DNA of 64,000 bases. Source: Pogostemon cablin (lineage: Eukaryota; Streptophyta; Magnoliopsida; Lamiales; Lamiaceae). Positions 9,823 through 21,898 of this stretch are shown one piece after another (position 1 is the stretch's first letter; each line of letters opens with the position of its first letter). The stretch lies in NCBI GenBank assembly GCA_023678885.1, contig CM042962.1:27728336-27792335 (forward strand). Direction: 5' to 3'. Below the pieces are notes generated by a model, which worked only from the letters and a program-made list of their open reading frames with translations, was not told the origin of the DNA and searched no databases. Both the position numbers and the translations under genes were made by a program.

Positions 9823-11309
9823 TGTAACATCCCATAAAATTTTACACGTGTATTATTTGAGGCCCAACCCTTAGAAGCCCAATGCAAGCATGAAGCCTGT
9901 CTAGCCCACTTACTTAACTACAACCGCGTGAATGAGAGAACATCAGTACGATATACACCTTCCATATACATGAAATTTCTTCCTACCCAAGAAAATCTTA
10001 TCATATCTCGTCTATTATTAAAGAAATATTTTCTCTGCTATCACTCCCAAATTTATTCTCTTTGCTAAGGAAAGTTTGACTCCCTTGCGCGTTAATTTTT
10101 TTTAAATTTGGCTCATTCATTCAAATATAAAATCGATCATTCTTTTGTTCCTACACATCCAACTTTTATTTTTCACACGGCTGCTCTCATACGAAGGGAG
10201 AAGGATTTCGACTGGGCTGACCACGACATTCAACTCTCGAATCCAAGGCTTTTACGTAATCGATAGGTGGGATTTATTATGTGTTATTTATGTATTTAAA
10301 ACCCTAGATGATGTGATTATACATGAACATGCTATGTTATCCATGAATTATTAAGTACAAGTCAAGGGTATTGAATCACGATGCTTGCCAACATGGGTAT
10401 TGAACCGAAAGGTGCTTACAACATGATTTGAAATTTCAAGTTACAAGTGTAAGAATTTATGTTTCACTCGTAGTAGCGTTTGAATGATAAATAGTGCGTA
10501 ATTTATTTCACTGAGTGGTGGATTGCTCACTCCCTATGATTTACCCCTTTTTAGGTTAGCGTGGCGGTAGCGTACGAGCGGGAAGTGTCGAGCAAGAGGA
10601 GACTATAATAATTTTTAATAAATTTGCAGCCCTGTCTCGTTCTATTTTATCATGGCATGGATACACTAAACATTTATTTTCGTACGATTACAACATGTTT
10701 CGGTTTGCTGCTCTGGGTCGAAACTGATGATCTTTAAGAACTTCTTTCAATAAGAAGTTATTTGGTATTACATGTGTTGAATTGATTTGTAATTAAAATA
10801 ATAATTTTTGTGTGATTAGTGACTGACAGGTACTTATTTGTGCAAATGTACATGCATACATTAATTGATTTTATTGAGGTGTAATATGTTACTGCATGTC
10901 TAAGTTTTAAGTTATAGATTGATAAGTCCTGCAAGTTTGTGTGTCAATTTGTGGGAAATAAACTTGTAGTTCTTTTCTTAAAAGGTTTTTGCTAAATACT
11001 CTTTTAATAAAATTTAAGTTGCAAAAACTTAAAAGACTTAATTCTTAAATAATTTTCTTATTACTTTGCATTATTTGATCAAAGTATGTTGAAACTTATA
11101 GGACCAAAATCTTATTTATCTTTTATTTACATTGCATTAATCATATAAAGGTTGATTGAAACTTATGAGACTTGTTCCTTATTTTATTTCCTTTAGTTTT
11201 GTATTATTTGCCAATTTAAATGTTTGGCCATGCCTTTTTTTTTAAAAAAAAAAGGCTTTATTTAAGGATTTTACGTATAAATAAGTATTTTTAAAATTAG
11301 GGTGTGACA
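9823..11309 (+). repeat. 3' LTR, full length (1487 bp)
   Basis: Starts TGTAACATCCC and ends GGTGTGACA. Its last 1361 bases match the 5' LTR closely. It includes a homopolymer T/A block near 11237-11252 whose length differs between the two copies. The sequence after 11309 (CAATATTTG) is unrelated to that before the truncated 5' LTR. Confidence 0.92.
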
Positions 11310-13990
11310 CAATATTTGTGCTATTTTTTGGAATGGATGATTCAATCTTCGTTAAAATAAATGCAAGAATGTAGTGTATTGGATTAAGTCTTGGATCCAA
11401 TGAGGGAGAGAGGGAGAGGGAGAGGGAGAGGGAGAGGGAGAGGGAGAGCATATTCATGGCTACTGTTGAAAAAAATATTAAACCCGGAGGGTTAGTTTGA
11501 TGAAAGACATTTACCATTGGTACTTGGTTGAGTTCAAAATTGGTGTGAAAAGAAAAACGTCTGCTAAAAGGACTCTTATTGCCTACAAGGTTGCTTAGGT
11601 TTTGATTACTTTTTCTACTCTATTTTTTCATGTGATTATGATCAATTTTTAGTTCGTGAATATTTCTTTTAAGTGATACTACCTCCAGGTTATTCTTAAT
11701 AAGTAAATACATATATTTGTCATTTATAAGGTGTTCTTAATTGATTTTCGGGGTGGTTCACTTTGTTTAGAAGTTGTACACTCACGGGTTTTAAACTGAT
11801 TTTGGAGGAGGTAAATCAATTATTTTCCATTAATTAATCTATTTTTATTTTTGCAGTTCTACTCTCATAGTTTTTAGCTTTAAGAAGTGATTTTTTCTAT
11901 TTTTAATCAATTCCAAATGCCCCTTATTAGGTCTAGAGTAATTTTCACTTCTCAATTGACAAATCTATTTTAAAGTTGATTGAATTTCTTACCACATTTT
12001 AAAGTTGATTTCTTCTTTTTTATCTGATTAATTTCATCTACTTTTATCAATGAGTTACCTACTTTAATTAAATTCTTTTAGTTTATTTATTGATTTGTAT
12101 ATCTTAATTATGTTTTATTTTAGTTGGGTTGTGTGTCATGCTATAAGGTATGAACATTTTTCATCGTATTTACTTTGCTTCCATGTGTGGTCTACAAAAT
12201 ATCAAATTTAAAATGAATATGTGATTCTGCTTTATATCTTTTGCTTTGATAACAACTTCTGATTAAGATCTCACGGAATTTAGAATTGAACAGCCAGTGT
12301 TATCATGGGTGATTCATCGATGATTTGGTAATTTTAAATATAACAATAGACGCCATTCATCAACTTTGAGATTTTTATTTAGTGGATTGACTGATGTGCT
12401 ATAGATTGTTGTTTTTTTAATTTGATAAATTGATACTATCTGTTATCCTAACAGGTTTGAATTTTTATTTGTGTTGAGTTTGTAGTTTTTTCTTCATTTA
12501 ATAGTATATCTCTGACATAGATGTGTATTTGATGTAGAAAGACAACACAAGGCTTGCTAGAACACTCTTGAAGTTATTGTGTAACAAGAAAAAGGTACAA
12601 GTGAAACAACTATTTTCTAATAACTGTTTTTATATGAATTTGTGTAGTTTATAAGCTTCAAATCCTCCTCTCTCTAGATGTATGCATGGTTTATCATGTG
12701 GCGCGTTTGAGTTTTGATTTTCTTCTTATTGTGCTGCTGGGATTTCAGTAAATTCATAGACAATCCTATTATTGGGATTTGAGCTTTCGTCTGTTAGGAG
12801 GAAACTCAATGGACTTTTTGCTCATTGACATCTTTTGCTTGAATTGTTCTTGATAATGATGTTGTTTGTTAATGCATCTTAATTCATTTTTTTAAAATTA
12901 TTTTTGGATTCTTATTTCGTCTATTTGCAGATTTTTCTAACAATCTAAGAGTGCAGTTGTTCTCTATTGTGCTTGAATAAGAACCAAGAATTTACGCCTT
13001 CCCCATCTTAGGGTAATAGTTTCGGTTTAATTGCATTATGTGTTCTTTCTTCTTTTTTTTTTTTTTTGGTCCTTATTTCATTAATTTCCCTATTTTTCTA
13101 AGTTGTTTTTCTCAACTTCCTCTATTTATTTTAGTGCTATTTTGATGAAAAATAATTGGGTATTCAAATGTGTGGCTGTTATTTTATTGTTAAATCCAAG
13201 TTTGATTATCAACGAAGCTGTCATTTCCTTAAAACAGTAATGATGTGTTGGATACTGAAGTCTTTTGGATTTCTTTTGTCAGATTGTTGAACGCAGATAA
13301 TTTTGTTTTGAGATTCGTGCAATTGGAAAAATTATCTCAGATCATATCAGCGAGTTAATAACTCTAGATTAGTGTACCTTGAAATATTGATGAAAAAATG
13401 GTCAAGAGCTGAGCAAAATATACTGCGTAAAGAATGTTCATTGGTGAATTATAAAACAAAGTGGAAAGGGTCTTTTCTATGTCACAAAGTTATGGACGTG
13501 TTTTGTCTTTTTGTGGAAGTCCAGAAATCGGTTGCTTTATATATTTAGTTTATAACCTCTGTTATTCAAATGATGAGTGACATAAAGTATTTATTTCATT
13601 CTTTTCCACCTGCTTGGATCCAAATGGATTATATGTTTAAGCTATATTGCATAGAATAAATATGCCAATCTAGATGCTCTCAAAGATTCACAAGAATATA
13701 ACTTATTTGATATTGTTGTGTACTTTTTTATGCATTTACGTCGCGTAGCTACAAAAGAAACTACAAAAGGTATAATTTTTCCTGAGGAGTAGGATTAGAG
13801 TATATTTCTGGGTTGACTGTAGCTGCTTTAGCATGGTATTCAAGTCTAAATGATAATTGTGTGAGAAGCAAAACTGGTTAAGAAAAACTGTGAGAAGAAA
13901 AACTGGAGAAGCAAAAGAAACTAAATGATTATAATCTTCTTTATACGTTCATTATTGTAGCATAGTTTAAAACTTGATTTTTATTTTATT
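11310..13990. other. AT-rich, T-rich DNA with exon-like scraps
   Basis: Intron-like composition. Short open, gene-like segments occur at about 11500-11600 (reading VEFKIGVKRKTSAKRT) and at 12537-12595 (DNTRLARTLLKLLCNKKK, followed by GGTAC). I recognise neither. No transposon ends were identified here apart from the flanking LTR. Confidence 0.3.
11403..11449. repeat. GAGAGG/GGGAGA simple repeat
   Basis: About seven tandem copies of GGGAGA just downstream of the 3' LTR. Confidence 0.9.
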
Positions 13991-14040
13991 TTATTTTATT
14001 TTTTAAATGATGTATCTTCTATTAAATATATCATTAGTAT

Positions 14041-14135
14041 GGCAAGGATGCACTCAATGGGGGAATTAATGGCAGCTGTGGAATGCACAAATCTTCTCTT
14101 CATTCTTTGGGTAGCCTATTTGGTGGAGGTGAAAA
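14041..14135 (+). pseudogene. Exon-like fragment A (unrecognised)
   Basis: Two frames are open. One reads YGKDALNGGINGSCGMHKSS and continues to SLGSLFGGGE, the other MARMHSMGELMAAVEC. The sequence has higher GC than its surroundings and is followed by a T-rich stretch. It may be one exon of a captured or decayed multi-exon gene together with the fragments downstream. Function unknown. Confidence 0.3.
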
Positions 14136-14604
14136 AATATTCTTTTAGATAATTTCAGTAGGTAAGGAAATGATCTTTTTTTATTTAAATTATCCTTTTA
14201 TTTGTGGGTTTTGTTGAATTTCTAACAACTTTTTAATCTTGCTAATATTCAAGGATAGTGATGACAATCTTTGGTAAGATTTCTAATCTTTATTTTCTAT
14301 GCATGATATTAGACATCCAAGAGTTCACATAGGATGAGCTTCTGTTCTGGAAGGCTGTAAGTAAAGGTGAGGCCCAAATTTTTTTTGGAAGAAATACGTA
14401 TTATTCCAGAAATAAAATGTATTGACTTACTACCTCTGGCTATTGTAGTTTTATTTAATGTTTTGTGGTGAATGAGCTCAAGATGGAGTTTTTCTTACTA
14501 CCTCTTGGCCTTATTCTTCGTTCCTTCCATGACTGAATAATAGTAACAATACATGTATCATCTTGGACTAGGTTCTTGCCTATTTGTCTTTCCTCCAACA
14601 AGTG

Positions 14605-14685
14605 TAGAGGTCATCAATGAAATAGAGGAAAAATTAGGGATGGAAGATACATTGTCAAAGAAACTATTCTTCTCATCATACTCAG
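14605..14685 (+). pseudogene. Exon-like fragment B (unrecognised)
   Basis: Reads VEVINEIEEKLGMEDTLSKK followed by LFFSSYS, a helical and acidic-looking segment, and ends near a CAGGTGAT sequence that could act as a splice donor. No domain recognised. Confidence 0.35.
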
Positions 14686-15019
14686 GTGATCTAATGTCAA
14701 TCACAATCTGTTATAACTTATGATCATATTGAGTATCTCGGTTTTGATGCAAGTAGTAGGATTAATTAGCATAAAAAAGCTTGGTAAGTTTACTATAATA
14801 CAACTACATGGGGAAAAGATGCTATTATTATTTGTGTTATTGAATGATTTCTCACTGTAACATAACATTATTGTCTCATAAATAGAATATTTAATTTCTT
14901 TGGTAAAAACATGTAGTTTCCTTAAGTATATTGATATGAATATCTGGATATACATTCATATCTACATATAAATAAATGTACTATTACTTTGGGAAACCAT
15001 GAAAAAGGCAACTTTGCAG

Positions 15020-15116
15020 ATTTTGAAGGAGGTGGAAACTAAAGTCAAGGAATACACTGATTTGGGAAGCGAGCATGCTGCTAATGACGATGCTGAAAAC
15101 ATAAAGATGGGGTGGT
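15020..15116 (+). pseudogene. Exon-like fragment C with clean splice signals
   Basis: Bounded by CTTTGCAG on the left (acceptor) and GTAAGT on the right (donor, 15115-15120). Between them one frame reads ILKEVETKVKEYTDLGSEHA and continues to NDDAENIKMGW without a stop. This is the best exon in the 11-17 kb region. The product is unknown to me. Fragments A-D share orientation and spacing, as expected of one split gene. Confidence 0.4.
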
Positions 15117-16174
15117 AAGTGTTAATTGTAATGTTCATGTCTTGATTGTATATTAGTTATTAATTTTATTTACTTTTGAGTGAAGAATGAAATTCTGATA
15201 TTGATCCCTTTAAAAGGAATTCTTCAGGTACTATAATAATAGTTTAAAGTAACTGTAGTGAGAATATTTGAAATTAGAGCTGTTAGAAGAGATGCAACGA
15301 TCCAATTTGACTTTAGTTTTACATGAATCTAAGGTAAAATTCATAATGCTGATTAAAATCGGTGGAGTAGTCGGTCTGTGTTATTGTACCTCAAAGTGAC
15401 TCTTATATTCATAGTTTTCTTACATCTGAATACACAAATGGAATATCTTTCTTTCTCTATTATCTTTTATTTAATTTAATAGATTTACTAATCTAAATAA
15501 TAGCTAAATTTATTTGATTTTGTTTAGCTTGCTAATCTTGACAACATGTCTTTCTTTTTAGATTGGGGATGACCTCCATGGTTACACAAAGAAAGAGATT
15601 AAGGAATATTATTTAGATTATAAAAGATGTTATATTTTCTTTCATTTTGTACTTCCATTCATTTTATTTTGATTATAAAAGAGGTTATATTTTCTTCAAG
15701 ACAATGAATGAAAAACGAAGTTGTAGAAACTGTTTTGGCAGATAGAGACAAGATTTTACTTGAATTTGAGGTAGAATTCATAATGTTGATTAAAATTAGT
15801 TTTTTTACATACGTATTATAAGTTTGAGTTGTTTTGCATGTTATAACTCGATGATTACTTAGTGTTTGTTCATCCTCTTTACTGTATATTCTATGTTTTT
15901 CTTTCCTTTAGTTTAACATCCTCAGTTTCACCATTGTGTATGTTTCTTCAGTGAATCTCTTTAGACACATGTTTTCCTTTCTTCACAAAATATTTGATGC
16001 GAATAATTTTTGACATAGATATTATAACTTTGAGCTGTTTTGCATGTTATAATGCAATGATTGTATAGTATTTGTCCTTCCCGTTTACTTTTTTCTATTT
16101 TTATTTTTATTATTTTTTAGAGATGACAAAAATGGAACTGTTGATAGTATTATATAAATGGCAGATGACAACTA

Positions 16175-16320
16175 CATATTCAGGTTTGAAATCATATTGA
16201 GGCTTTCATGGAAATTGATTGTAGTTGTGGTGACGGTTCTGTGCATTCTGGTGAGAGCGAGTTGATTACAGCAGAAGATATGATGTTATAACATTACAGG
16301 GAGAACATGGGTAATTTCTA
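16175..16320 (+). pseudogene. Exon-like fragment D (unrecognised)
   Basis: Reads IEAFMEIDCSCGDGSVHSGE and on to SELITAEDMML before a stop, preceded by a CAGG acceptor-like site near 16180. An 87-residue open frame at 16599-16862, also unrecognised, follows 300 bases later. Probably the end of the same decayed or captured gene. Confidence 0.3.
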
Positions 16321-17748
16321 TGCCTCAGCCACAATTCTTTGGCAGATGAATGTTTAGGTAATTTTTTGTGCATATCATAAGAACCATTTTGCTTGGAGCC
16401 CTGTTGAGTTGACTGTTAGGCTTCCCATTTTCTTGGTCTGAAAATTGTGACTACTATTATTGCATGTCAGAGAAAGAGAATGAAGATTTATATCACTTTA
16501 CAATCCCCCCTGAGATGAATTGAACATAACATTTTGCCTTTTCAAACTCTTGCATCATATTTTTGCTTGGTGTTGTATAATTTAATTTTTAACTTACTTT
16601 GGACTTATATATAGATAAGATGATGTTGCATATCTCTATGTTTCTCTATCAACTTTCAATATTTTGTTCCATGTGGAATGGATTAGTTTTTCAGTATGAA
16701 AAATGTGATTTCTTATCTAGAAAGTATATTGTGCGTTCCAATGAATTCAAACAGTTCATTTGCTGGAGAAAAAGATTGTGGTCGTTTGAAAAACTTGCAG
16801 AAGTTATTGAGAGTGAGGCAATAGTTTATGGCTTCACATGTTTCCTTGCTATATCCTATTAAGTTTGTGATTAAAAAGCTACTGAACAAGATTTTGAATC
16901 ATTTAGTAGCAGTATTAAATCAGGTAGCACATGAAATTTCTAACCTGGTTTATGGCTATCATAAAAAAGTAGTTTTTTCCTACCATATGAACTCATATCT
17001 TCTCTAATTATTATGATTATTTTAATTTTATTTTTGTGCCATCTTTTTTGGTCCATAAATGCGTACCCACTTCATTTCTTATGCAACTCTGTCCGCTGCC
17101 TTTTGTTTTCCTTATTTGCACTATTTTTTTCTCCATAAACCCTTTTAAGGAGTCACATGAAAGTAAATGCTTATATTTTTATTATAAAATTGGTTAAAGA
17201 ATTAGGGGAATTTTTAGTGTTAGTTTTTTCAATAATAATAGTATTGCTATTTACTAAACCTGCTCTGATATGCATAATAAGTATTAATATTTTAAATATA
17301 TTGGTATTGCAATAAAGATTAATTGGTTAATTTCATATTTAACTTTTTGTACCGCTACTCAATGGTTTAAGGGATTTCATGCAAGGCTTAATTTTACAGT
17401 TTTAATGGGTTCATCACTTTTTAAGCACAATTTAAATTCGCAGATGTAATACAATATTTAGTAGATTATGCAGTCATAGAGTTGCTTGAAATTTAATGTG
17501 ATCCATTGATTTTTTATGAACCTATCCTTACTTTTTATTTTTTTTATCATTTATGTTGATGCTTTTCATTACTAATGTTATCAGGGAATCCGAAATTGCA
17601 AAATTCTCACAATTAATCCTAAAAAGAGAAAATCAAGCTTTTTAATATTAAATTGTAACAAAAAAAGAAACCAAGAGGAAAGAATAGAAGCCGTAAAAAG
17701 AAACATACGTTAAATGGTTCTAAAAAAATTACAAATTACAAAAATATA

Positions 17749-18028
17749 CTCCCTTCATTCCATAATATTTTTCATGTTTATTGTTCCACGTTGTTTAAGA
17801 AAATGTGCACTTTTTGACCAATTTTATTGACTTTGGAGGGTATTGTGGTATTTTTAGATAATAAAAAAGGATAAAGTAATGATATGTGTGTGAAAAAGGA
17901 GTGGCATATTTGAAATTAAAGGAACTTTTGATGTTGTTAGATAAAGTGATGCTTTTTTTTTTGGTTTGAAAGGTTTTGTGGGACAAACAAATGAAGAAAG
18001 TGTAAAAGGTTTTATGGGACGGAAGGAG
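17749..18028. mobile_element. Stowaway-like MITE 1
   Basis: Inverted ends CTCCCTTCATTCC and GGGACGGAAGGAG with TA on both sides. Non-coding. Confidence 0.75.
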
Positions 18029-18038
18029 TATATATATA

Positions 18039-18289
18039 CTCCCTTTGTCCCACGTTAACGTTGACGTTTGCTTTTTGCACGGAGATTAAGAGATATAATA
18101 TTTTAATGTGTAGTGAGGTGAGAGAAATAACATTCAATGTAAAGTGGATAGTTGTAGTGTTGTGTGTGGGTCCTCCATGGAATAATTAATTATTTTGTAT
18201 AGGTCCAACTTCATAGAAAAGAAAATGTAAATTTTAACGTGGGATAACCCAAAATGAATAACGTAAACTTTAACGCGGGACGGAGGGAG
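18039..18289. mobile_element. Stowaway-like MITE 2
   Basis: Inverted ends CTCCCTTTGTCCCACGTTAA and TTAACGCGGGACGGAGGGAG, flanked by TA. The interior has the TTTTGCACGGAGATTAA tract shared with other copies in the window. Lies 10 bases from MITE 1. Confidence 0.85.
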
Positions 18290-18394
18290 TATATAAGCAT
18301 GGTCGAGTATAAAAAAAAACTCCTCGCATTCCAAAAAAATTCTATTAATCTTATAAGAAAAGAAAATTATATATATATAAATATTTTAGAAATT

Positions 18395-18432
18395 TCCCTG
18401 TCCGCACAATGCGCGGCCGGGTAAACGCTAGT
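18395..18432 (+). other. Helitron-type 3' terminus
   Basis: A GC-rich imperfect hairpin (about 18401-18415) inside very AT-rich DNA is followed 12 bases later by CTAG and then T. Plant Helitrons end in a short hairpin followed by CTRR and insert 5' of a T. This is the clearest Helitron signal in the window. It could be chance, because the terminus is short. Confidence 0.45.
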
Positions 18433-18560
18433 TCATGAAGAAAATGTAATTAACAAGGCTAGAATCTTCTATAAATTAATGTGAGTAATTAAGAAGAATG
18501 TTATATGAATTGTGTGAGAGCTTTGATGAAGCACCATTATAAATAGGTGTATTATTTAAT

Positions 18561-18955
18561 GGCAAAAACACCTGTGCATCCGGGCGCATGGACAACATTT
18601 CGTGCGCCTTTAGAATTTTGTGTTAAATTGTATATCCTTTAGTATACAGATATGTACCCTTTATTTTCTAAAGAAAATTATTGTGTGTATCTGGGCGCAT
18701 GGACAACACTCCATGCGCCTTTAAAATTTTGTGTTAAATTGTATACCCTTTAGTATAAAAATGTGTACCCTTTATTTTTTAAAGAAAAAATATATCAATG
18801 AAAAGTGTATACCCTTTAGAATAAAATGGTGTATCTTTTATTAATTAAAGTGTGTACCATTTAGATCAAAGCAATGTACCATTACCCATAATACTAAATT
18901 TCTAAAGGCGCACGGAATGTGTTCCGGTGCGCCCGGATGCACGCAAGTCTCACTC
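18561..18955. mobile_element. Mutator-type MITE with 9-bp target duplication
   Basis: The ends carry inverted copies of GTGCATCCGGGCGCA (near 18573 and 18933). The element is flanked by a perfect 9-bp direct repeat TTATTTAAT (18552-18560 and 18956-18964). The left half has an internal partial duplication: the CGGGCGCATGGACAACA block occurs at about 18580 and again at about 18692. No coding capacity. Confidence 0.85.
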
Positions 18956-20047
18956 TTATTTAATTACTAATTTATAATATGTAAAAACTTGTGTGCCCAA
19001 AAACACATCATACCAGATAAATTAATATTAAATTCTTGTGTCTTGTTGAGACCAACTCTTAACAAAAACAATAAAGGTAAATGAACTTTATTTCTTCCCA
19101 AACTTTAAGTTCTCTCATTCATCATCTTTTATTACCCCTTCACGAATACCTATATCCCTCAAAGTTTATACTTTATATTTACTTTAGCATATTTTTTAAT
19201 TTAATTTTATTAACGTAATATCATGCTAAAATAATAATAATAATAATAATAAATTGATGTGAAGTATATTTGATAAGAATAATAATAAAAACATAAATGA
19301 AATGAGAATAGCACCTAACAATGGAGTTTTATTAAAGTCGCGTATAAAATCTAATATTATAAATGTGTATAAAATTCCTAGAAGAGAAGGGAGAGATATT
19401 TAACGGCAAGTAAATTCTCATTTTATTTTAATAAAATGTGGAGTAATATTGTATATAGGGCAGTGCTCCTGCTATCATATTCGGCGAAAACATACAGTGG
19501 ACTATTTATACACATATCAAACCAATTTCTTACTATGGCGAAAACACAGATATAATAGTGAGGGAAAATGGATTGAATTAATTTAATTTGAGTCACCCAC
19601 TTTTTAGTTTTTTTTTCATAGTTATATTTTTTATTAAAAATATTAATTATTTTTCATTAAAAATATTATCATTTTTTATTTGTATTACAAAATTTTCATG
19701 AAATAATAAAATTAAAGTAATTTTATGTATGTTGTTAGATATATATAAATGTTAAATTTAAAATTAAAGTAACTAATTAGGCTATTAGAAAAATTGATTT
19801 TTGTGGGATAAATAAGTGAAAAAAGTGAAAGTATTTCATGAGAGTGAAGGGAGTATTAAACTTGATCAGACTAGGCTAACTATTGATTCATGAGCTCCAT
19901 AAGTTCGAATATAAATTCAACTAGTACATTTCGGTTTACTCATGTGAAACGAAAATATGAATTTGTTTGTTTGAAGGTTCATATGGGTTAAACAATAAAA
20001 GGCTAAAACCCGTGTGTAGACAAATTTCATATTTCTCGAAAGTTGTA

Positions 20048-20299
20048 CTCCTCCTCCCGTCCTTATGGTTACATTTTCTTTTTGCACGTGGATTAAGGAA
20101 TATAATATTTTAATATGTATTTAGGTGAGAGAAATAATATTTTAATGTAAAGTAAGTAAATGCATTAATGTGATATGTGAGTTCATGGAGAGAGAAATAA
20201 TTAATTTGTGTGGGTCTCATATACTAAAAAGGGAAATGTAATCATTAGGATGTGACGTCAAAAAGGAAATATGTAATCATTAGGATGAGACAGAGGGAG
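20048..20299. mobile_element. Stowaway-like MITE 3
   Basis: Ends CTCCTCCTCCCGTCC and GAGACAGAGGGAG with TA on both sides. The interior contains TTTTTGCACGTGGATTAA. Confidence 0.75.
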
Positions 20300-21513
20300 T
20301 ACTATTTAATATCAAATTTTATTATATCTTTTAATATAAAAATTTATACTCTTGATTTTCTGAGAAAAAAATTATTTTTTTAATCAAACATCTATACTAT
20401 TCATATTTCAACCAATATTTTTAATGAAAAGATATATTCTTATTAACTAATGCGTATACTTTGCAGAACAAATTATTATACTCTTACACCTTATGCACCA
20501 TGATATAAAAAACTAATTCAACAATAAAGTGACTTTTATTTTATATCAAATTAATATTATATTAGATGTGAGTGGTGATATGTATAAGAAAGATAAATGA
20601 GGGATGATAGAGATAGAACATTATTAGTTGATGAGAGATACTAGGATAGATTAGTGAGTTTATAAAATTAATATAGTTTGTAGCGTATTATATTGATGAG
20701 TTTTAAAATTTAAGTACTGTATATTATAAAAAATTTTAAACTTAATTTTTTAACTCAAAATAAACATAGTCTTTCTTAGTTTCTGTCTTAGTAGCTAGTA
20801 GTAAAATATTTGAAGATCAATTTGTTAAATAATATACGACCATATTCTTAGTTAAATGGGCACAAATAAGTGATCATCGTTTCGTGGTGAGACCATTTTC
20901 AATTTCATAATTAATTATTTTTTTATTAAAGATATTATCACTTTTAATTATACTATAAATTAATTTATGAAATAGTTTACAACATTATTATCACTTATTA
21001 TTAGCAGTTGTATCAATATCTTCTTATCCATATTGCAGAAATCATTTCGTATCACGTACTCACATAAATCGGCCGAGTTAATTAGGGTTAATTAGGGTAT
21101 TCATAGGTTGACCTCTTGGCTTGGTAGTTGCTTCATTCAAATTATAACTCTATATGCAGTCTTTTACCAATCACTAAATTTACGTGAAATCTTTATCTGA
21201 TTTAGTTTATTATTATACAAGTAACATGACTAATTTTATAAGTATTTTGTATTTTACTCGTGGAATTCTTCATTCTTCTTAAAATTCGTTAACCATTTTT
21301 ATCATTCATTAACTACAAACAAATCTTTTGTATGTAATCTGTGACACGATAAATTGTGATTTTTCTGTAATTTTTCTAACTTATTGAAGATTTGCACACT
21401 CCCATTCAATAGATTGTGAGTGGTAGCCCCACCTTAAAATTGAATTTTTATAAATTGTGAGTTAATTAACCTCATTTCATAGGCTTAATTGATAATTTTA
21501 TTTTTTATTATCG

Positions 21514-21514
<1 letters not shown>

Positions 21515-21547
<33 letters not shown>
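21515..21547. repeat. (TA)n microsatellite
   Basis: About 16 uninterrupted TA units followed by a poly(A) run. Confidence 0.95.
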
Positions 21548-21551
<4 letters not shown>

Positions 21552-21898
21552 AAAAAAAAAAAAAACCCTCCCAGAACCCAAGTCCACCCCAACCCATCAT
21601 TTGGTGGGTGTGGGTTACCCGCCCCACCAACACATTCACCGCGGTAGATATAGCATCCTCCAGGAAATCACTTCATTGGTGCTCAATCTTAACCAAACGA
21701 CACTACCTCTTGATAATGCTTTGGGGGCGATTGAACTCTAATAAATTCGGAATGATGCAAAACTTTTATAGCAAAATTCCTTACAAAGCAAGCTAATCTA
21801 TACATCTACTTCTGAAAGATAAGTAAAACACAGGAAAATATAAGACAAAACAAAAGGCCTCAAAACTAAAAGGGAAGAAGGATGGCTACTCTTTAAAA

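Larger units (their letters stand above)
3000..11309 (+). mobile_element. Ty3/gypsy chromovirus (Tekay/Del type), decayed
   Basis: An LTR retrotransposon with a truncated 5' LTR (3000-4364), a primer binding site at 4368-4379, gag and pol remnants on the plus strand in normal order (gag, zinc knuckle, protease, RT, RNase H, integrase, chromodomain), and a full 3' LTR (9823-11309). A C-terminal chromodomain plus the initiator-Met primer site places it in the chromovirus group. The sequence GAATTTCGAGGACGAAATTT just before the 3' LTR is characteristic of Tekay/Del elements. The frame is broken many times, so it cannot move by itself. No target-site duplication can be scored because the left end is missing. 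Confidence 0.93.
2..18431 (+). mobile_element. Candidate large Helitron-like element (composite)
   Basis: What is seen: the window opens with an A followed by a TC-start, AT-rich stretch (TCTATCTATAAATATATAAA, positions 2-21), which looks like plant Helitron 5' ends. At 18428-18431 there is CTAG followed by T, preceded at about 18400-18420 by a GC-rich, partly self-complementary tract (CCGCACAATGCGCGG), which looks like a Helitron 3' end. The flanking bases A and T match the usual Helitron insertion between A and T. What is inferred: the two ends belong to one element, later enlarged by a solo LTR, a gypsy element and MITEs. No Rep/helicase gene is visible, so it would be non-autonomous. The 5' end lies at the very edge of the window, so a longer or different element is possible. 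The 3' end alone is better supported than the pairing. Confidence 0.35.
18965..21607. other. Intergenic AT-rich DNA
   Basis: No gene seen. Contains an (ATA)n run at about 19227-19252, a Stowaway-like MITE (20048-20299), and a degenerate tract at about 20310-20510 related to the interior of the 18561-18955 element. A (TA)n microsatellite at 21515-21547 borders the 3' side of the WIP gene. Confidence 0.7.

Noticed and set aside
21515..21547. (TA)n tract as part of a promoter
   Set aside because: It is a plain microsatellite downstream of the WIP gene's 3' end, with no gene reading away from it.
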